DNA from: Candidatus Harrysmithiimonas galli
Lineage (GTDB): Bacteria > Bacillota > Bacilli > CAJFEE01
Length of the DNA: 64,000 bases
Reading direction: 5' to 3'
Assembly (NCBI GenBank): GCA_904373265.1
Contig: CAJFEE010000003.1
Coordinates: 157,009-221,008, forward strand
Below are positions 61,149 through 64,000 of the stretch, in pieces (position 1 is the first letter of the stretch; each line of letters starts with the position of its first letter). The notes beneath the pieces were generated by a model. The model searched no databases. It saw nothing but the letters and a program-made list of their open reading frames with translations, and was not told the DNA's origin. The position numbers and the translations under genes were made by a program.

Positions 61149-61502
61149 CTACCCCTTTGGCTTGAAAATCAGCGCGGCAAAAAATGCAAAAATAATGGCC
61201 GCGGATATTCCAGCCGATGTCAACTTAAACATTCCCATACCAATACCAATCCATCCATGTTCCTGAGCTGCTTCCAGCGCACCATGCAAAAGAGCATGGC
61301 CAAAATTGGTAATCGGAACCGTCGCACCTGCTCCTGCAAATTCAATAAATTTATCATAAATTCCAAATACATCAAGAACCGCCCCTGTCGTGACTAAAAC
61401 ACTCATCAGGTGTGCTGGTGTCAACTTTGTTACATCCATAAAAACTTGTCCAGCAACACAAATCAATCCGCCACAGATAAAAGCCAAAATATATGCCATC
61501 AT
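61149..61502 (-). CDS. spoVAEB: Stage V sporulation protein AEB
   Basis: [67 protein letters not shown]. Confidence 0.94.
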   Translation of the reverse strand: MMAYILAFICGGLICVAGQVFMDVTKLTPAHLMSVLVTTGAVLDVFGIYDKFIEFAGAGATVPITNFGHALLHGALEAAQEHGWIGIGMGMFKLTSAGISAAIIFAFFAALIFKPKG

Positions 61503-62512
61503 CCTGATTCCTCCACATGCTCAAAAACAACACCATGCGCAATACAAGGAATTGTTTCTTTTTGTTGTGTCATTAAAGGACTCATAAGAGCACCTGTTGC
61601 AACGACAAAAATTTTCTTTAACTGACCCATCTCTACTTTTTTTAATAAATGCGCATAGGTCGTAACCGCAGAGCAGGCACAGCCACTGCCTCCGGCAAAA
61701 ACCTCTGTATCTTGCTTTGGATCATAAATGATTAAACCACAATCATCATAACGATCTCCTAAATCATAGCCCTGTTCTTGAAGCAGTTTTTTACAAATTG
61801 GCATGCCGATTCCAGATAAATCACCAGTCACAATCAAATCGTAGTTACTTGGCGCAACAGATAAATCTTTGAAATGCTGAATCATTGTATCAGCTGCTGC
61901 TGGAGCCATCGCGCTGCCCATATCATTTGGATCGGTCATGCCCATATCAACAATTTTTCCAATAGTTGCATGCGTAATACGAATCTTTGTTCTCTCATTG
62001 GTTAGAAGAAGCGCACCAGCACCAGTAACTGTAAAAGTCGCAGAAGGTGGTTTCTGTGCACCATATTCTGTTGGATTCCGAAATTGACGTTCTGCAACAC
62101 CATTATGTGAAGAAGTTGCTGCTACAACTCGCCGTGCAAAACCACCATCCACAAAAACACTTGCCAATGTAACCGTCGCCATGGAGGCAGAGCAAGCAGT
62201 AAACAAACCAAAGTAAGGTAATCCCATTTCTCGGGCAAAATAATTGGATGCCACAATTTGATTATTTAGATCCCCCGCCAAAAGTAAATCAACATCCGAA
62301 TAAGTATATTTCTTTTTTTGTAGACACTGCAAAACGGCTGTACGCATTAATGTTCTCTCAGCTTGATCCCAGTTTTTTTCACCACAGTACAGATCATCAA
62401 AAATTTGATCAATATCAGAACCAATTGGACCCTGTCCCTCTTTCATACTGGCGGCTGTTCCGCGTGAAGCAACATAAACTCCATGTTTAAAGGAAAGTGT
62501 TTGTTGATTCAT
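61499..62512 (-). CDS. spoVAD: Stage V sporulation protein AD
   Basis: [70 protein letters not shown]. Confidence 0.95.
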   Translation of the reverse strand: MNQQTLSFKHGVYVASRGTAASMKEGQGPIGSDIDQIFDDLYCGEKNWDQAERTLMRTAVLQCLQKKKYTYSDVDLLLAGDLNNQIVASNYFAREMGLPYFGLFTACSASMATVTLASVFVDGGFARRVVAATSSHNGVAERQFRNPTEYGAQKPPSATFTVTGAGALLLTNERTKIRITHATIGKIVDMGMTDPNDMGSAMAPAAADTMIQHFKDLSVAPSNYDLIVTGDLSGIGMPICKKLLQEQGYDLGDRYDDCGLIIYDPKQDTEVFAGGSGCACSAVTTYAHLLKKVEMGQLKKIFVVATGALMSPLMTQQKETIPCIAHGVVFEHVEESG

Positions 62513-62524
62513 TCCAAACCCCTC

Positions 62525-62983
62525 CTACATAAAATAAGAAAAAGCATATCGAATCAGTCCAAGCACATATGCACTCGCAACACCAAATACGATCACACTT
62601 CCTGCCAATTGAAACATATTCATACCGATTCCAAGAACAAGCCCTTCACTTCGATGCTCAATTGCTGCAGATGCCATAGAATTGGCAAATCCGGTTACCG
62701 GAACAGCAGATCCTGCACCAGCATATTGTGCAATTTTATCATAGACACCAAATCCAGTTAAAAGAACTGAAATTAACACAAGGGTCGCAACGGTGGGTCC
62801 AGCAACCGTATCCTTTGTAAAATCAAAAAACTTCATATAAAAATTTTCTATTCCTTGCCCAATCAGACAAATGGTTCCCCCAACCCAAAAAGCTCGGAAA
62901 CAATTTTGTATAACTGGTCTTTTGACTTGAAACGATTGAATTTTTTGTTTATATTTTTCTCTTGATTCGGTTTCTTTTTTCAA
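62525..62983 (-). CDS. spoVAC: Stage V sporulation protein AC
   Basis: FRAFWVGGTICLIGQGIENFYMKFF; TGFGVYDKIAQYAGAGSAVPVTGFANSMASAAIEHRSEG. Confidence 0.94.
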   Translation of the reverse strand: MKKETESREKYKQKIQSFQVKRPVIQNCFRAFWVGGTICLIGQGIENFYMKFFDFTKDTVAGPTVATLVLISVLLTGFGVYDKIAQYAGAGSAVPVTGFANSMASAAIEHRSEGLVLGIGMNMFQLAGSVIVFGVASAYVLGLIRYAFSYFM

Positions 62984-63213
62984 AGAGACACGCCTCCTTT
63001 TCTTTGATTATCCGATAGTATGACTGTTCTTTTTACATTCCATACAAAAAATGAACTTGTAATAATTGACAAAGAAAAACACAAGCCAGATGTTAAACTT
63101 TATCGTACATCTGATTTGTCTTTTCATAAGATAATACTTCATTATGTATACATAAAAAAACTTTCTATTGGAAATACTTGTAAAATAAGAATGAATTGGG
63201 GAGGTATTCTATC

Positions 63214-63654
63214 ATGTTTATTCGATTTCATCCACAAACTTTCGCCTTAAAAACAATGAGCGTAGGCGCATTAAGTGTGTTGACTGGAAATCTTGTGAAA
63301 AATATTTTTCATCAAACTGTTACACCTAAACATTTTTTACTTGCACTGTTTTACTATACCTTTATTTTTCTTATTTTATTTTCTGTTTATTCCTTTCGAA
63401 TTGAAATTACAGAAAAACAAGTCACTTGCTACTATTCTTTTCAAAAAAAAGTTTTACCCATTCAGAATTTGCGAATCTCTACACAACATATTTATCAAGG
63501 AATTCCAAACCCATTTCCGGTACATATTTTACAAAATGGACACGAAAAAATAGAAATTCCATATTTTATTTTTGGCAAAGATTTTCATAAAATCGCAACA
63601 ACCATTCATGAACAACAATGGTTATATCAAAAACAAAAATTAACACATATGTGA
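63214..63654 (+). CDS. Hypothetical membrane protein
   Basis: ATG at 63214 with GGGGAGG RBS; two hydrophobic segments. Confidence 0.65.
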   Translation: MFIRFHPQTFALKTMSVGALSVLTGNLVKNIFHQTVTPKHFLLALFYYTFIFLILFSVYSFRIEITEKQVTCYYSFQKKVLPIQNLRISTQHIYQGIPNPFPVHILQNGHEKIEIPYFIFGKDFHKIATTIHEQQWLYQKQKLTHM

Positions 63655-63746
63655 GTGAACTCCTCACCGCTTCGCTAAACTTAACAATTCTTAACGCTTA
63701 AAGTGGAAGATTCTTGGAAAATAAATACACTTGCAAGCGTATTTTT

Positions 63747-64000
63747 TTACACACAGCGGTTTTTCTTATTGATCAAGCTCCCTGCGTAGTTTCTACGATT
63801 TTTGCTCGTAGATGACAAATCTAATGGCTGTATTTGTAAATCTTTGGTTAGAATATTTTTACTAAGGTTGATATTGCGATTATGGTGTGTATGACAAATA
63901 GAACAAGCTCACTTTCAAATATTGCGAGCTTCCTTACCATCTTTATGTCCACAATTTGAACAAATTTGACTAAAGAAAAAACATGGAGCCACTTTGATGA
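63747..64000 (-). pseudogene. tnpB: IS200/IS605-family TnpB (RuvC-like nuclease) C-terminal remnant, continues beyond window
   Basis: Minus frame IKVAPCFFFSQICSNCGHKDGKEARNI*K*ACSICHTHHNRNINLSKNIL..., matching the TnpB zinc-finger and (D/N)R(D/N)IN...NIL tail; in-frame TGA at 63915-63917 and 63909-63911. Confidence 0.82.

Overview
AT-rich 64 kb chromosomal segment from a spore-forming Bacillales-type Firmicute (SpoVIF, SpmAB, SpoVAC/AD/AE, YpbH/MecB, YlaN, YlaI, YphAB). From memory, gene order matches two separate Bacillus subtilis neighbourhoods: yktA-yktC-typA-ylaI-ylaN-ftsW-pycA-ylbC, and gpsA-der-yphB-yphA-ypfD-ypfA-cmk ... ypbH-ypbE-ypbD-recQ-ypbB-fer-resE-resD-rluB-spmB-spmA-dacB-scpB-scpA-ppiB-spoVA. 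They are joined here near 31.8-34.1 kb. Between ylaI/corA and typA lies a roughly 17.6 kb C4/crotonyl-CoA metabolic island. It encodes FixABCX-type electron-bifurcating flavoproteins, a butyryl-CoA/4-hydroxybutyrate-type CoA-transferase, thiolase, acyl-CoA dehydrogenase, 3-hydroxybutyryl-CoA dehydrogenase, a FadF-like Fe-S oxidoreductase, PhaJ, class III-type PHA synthase PhaC+PhaE, a second EtfAB and a crotonase, split into about five terminator-bounded transcription units. The cytochrome genes expected beside pycA (cta) and resDE (resABC) are missing at both places. Other notable items: a MecA/YpbH-family adaptor with an appended Ig-like C-terminal domain, a decayed IS605-type TnpB at the right edge, and three patches of decayed mobile-element-like coding DNA (2.9-3.5 kb, 56.3-57.4 kb, 60.2-60.4 kb). 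No tRNA, rRNA or CRISPR array was recognised.
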